The translations under genes and the position numbers were made by a program. Of a stretch of 7,040 bases of DNA, positions 6,208 through 7,040 are shown piece by piece. Source of the stretch: Bifidobacteriaceae bacterium. Its GTDB lineage: Bacteria > Actinomycetota > Actinomycetes > Actinomycetales > WQXJ01. The stretch spans positions 1 to 7,040 of the forward strand of contig JAISCU010000036.1 in the NCBI GenBank assembly GCA_031265345.1, in the 5' to 3' direction. Under the pieces are notes generated by a model. It did no database searches and was not told the origin of the DNA. It saw nothing but the letters and a program-made list of their open reading frames with translations. Position 1 is the first letter of the stretch, and the number at the start of each line of letters is the position of its first letter.

Positions 6208-7040
6208 GGCTTCTACCAGGCGGTTCCCACGGCCGGGGTCTCGCAGGTGTCGTTCGCCGACCTGGCGCCGCTGGTGCGGGGCCGTCGCCAGCCCATGTCC
6301 TACCTCGATGCCGATCAGGCGTCTTGGCCGGAACTGGCCGCTCCTGCTCCAGCGCCATCCGGCTCCGCCTCGCCATCCGGCTCCGCCTCGCCATCCGGCT
6401 CGGCTCAGCCGCCCGCTCCGGGCCGGGGAGATTCGACCGGCGCGGCTCCTGGTGCGCCGACAGCGCCGGGGGCCGCTCAACCAGCGCCGCCAATCCGGTG
6501 GGCGGACGGTCAAGGCGGCGCCCCCGAAGGTCCGTCGCAACCAGCCGAGGAGGGCGCGCGCCAGCTGGCCTCGCCGATGCCGCCGTCTTTCTCCGAACCG
6601 CCACCGATCACCGGGTCGCCACCCGTTCTGGAACCGGCCCCAGGTGTCCCAACGGATCGAACGGCGGCCGCCCTGGCACCGGACGAGTTGATGCCAGGGG
6701 AGTTGGCGCCTTCATGGATACCCGTCCCGCGCGGGGGCGGATCGACTGACGACGGATCGGTGGTGCCCGAGCGGTCCGGCGTTTCGATGCCAGGCCAGGC
6801 CACCTTCGTCGGCGCCGCCGAGGCTGAGGGACCGCTGCCGGGGCCTGACTCGGGTGGACCCGAGTCATTCGCTGACCAGCCCGAGCCCGCATTCGACCAG
6901 CAGGCGGGCGGAGTCGGGCCGGAACTCGCGTTTGACCAGGCGATGGATACCCAGGCTGGCGAGCCGCAGGTCTCCGTCGGGGCCGAACCGCTCGTGCCCG
7001 GCGATGATCCGGAAGCCTATTGGGACGTGCCGGTCGATGT
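6208..7040 (+). pseudogene. Continuation of the low-complexity gene past the amber codon, open at window end
   Basis: Directly after TAG 6205-6207 the same frame is open for 277 codons to the window edge. It keeps strong G/C preference at third positions and the same Pro/Ala/Ser/Gly-rich composition. The first part is unusually ordered: GFYQAVPTAGVSQVSFADLA followed by PLVRGRRQPMSYLDADQ. A Ser-Gly-Ala-Pro linker follows, then an acidic part with three F-x-D-Q-like copies (FADQ at 6868, FDQ at 6892 and 6931). If it is a separate gene, the possible starts GTG 6247 and ATG 6295 lack good ribosome sites. I read it as the 3' part of the gene at 4273, split by a nonsense change, a sequencing error or readthrough. 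No membrane segment has appeared by the window end. Confidence 0.6.
6354..6407 (+). repeat. Three tandem 18-bp repeats
   Basis: Two identical 18-bp units (6354-6371 and 6372-6389) are followed by a third with changes only near its end (6390-6407). In the frame after the amber codon they encode PSGSAS twice and then PSGSAQ. A repeat length divisible by three fits selection to keep this frame. Confidence 0.85.

Noticed and set aside
5143..6540. 465-residue minus-strand frame opposite the low-complexity gene
   Set aside because: Arg/Gly-rich composition, no motifs and no ribosome site. It mirrors the Pro/Ala-rich plus-strand gene, which has a coupled start behind nadD.
5810..6691. Plus-strand frame overlapping the amber codon, as the true continuation by frameshift
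   Set aside because: It is strongly Arg-rich with poor third-position bias, while the original frame keeps its bias on both sides of the TAG, so no frameshift is needed.

Overview
The window reads as chromosomal DNA from a high-GC actinobacterium. Coding frames are strongly G/C at third codon positions. proA and nadD are close neighbours, as in many Actinobacteria. A near-perfect CRP/GlxR-type operator lies in front of nadD, and at least one gene (proA) looks leaderless. The genus cannot be named from the sequence alone.

Layout. (1) Positions 1-213 hold a small hydrophobic protein or the 3' end of a longer gene. (2) Positions 214-1051 have no convincing gene. They hold the most unusual structure here: two arrays of degenerate 31-bp units (about 409-750 and 831-986). 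In each array the units run in one orientation and then switch to the other, pointing at a central axis (610.5 and 908.5). Unit starts keep the 31-bp register across the switch. The two arrays have related but distinct cores, RTCGAGTCCGCTG and RTCGAGTGCC. (3) Positions 1052-2085 are a type II toxin-antitoxin module of VapBC type. It has two tandem antitoxin genes (58 of 90 residues identical) and one PIN-domain toxin. The first antitoxin has no toxin of its own, but its 3' edge still resembles the start of vapC. (4) Positions 2180-3460 are proA, glutamate-5-semialdehyde dehydrogenase of proline synthesis, probably read from a leaderless promoter. No proB is seen. (5) Positions 3668-4276 are nadD (NAD synthesis), behind a regulatory-looking leader. 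(6) From 4273 to the window end runs a Pro/Ala/Ser/Gly-rich, probably disordered protein, translationally coupled to nadD. Its frame is broken by a single TAG at 6205-6207 and then stays open, with the same composition and codon bias, for 277 more codons.

The housekeeping part (proA, nadD and the coupled low-complexity gene) looks like a core actinobacterial locus. The repeat arrays plus the toxin-antitoxin module look like accessory DNA lying upstream of proA. The observations most worth following are the paired converging 31-bp arrays, the in-frame amber codon, the orphan duplicate antitoxin with its toxin-start remnant, the helically phased GTAC triplet before the second antitoxin, and the overlapping palindromes before nadD.
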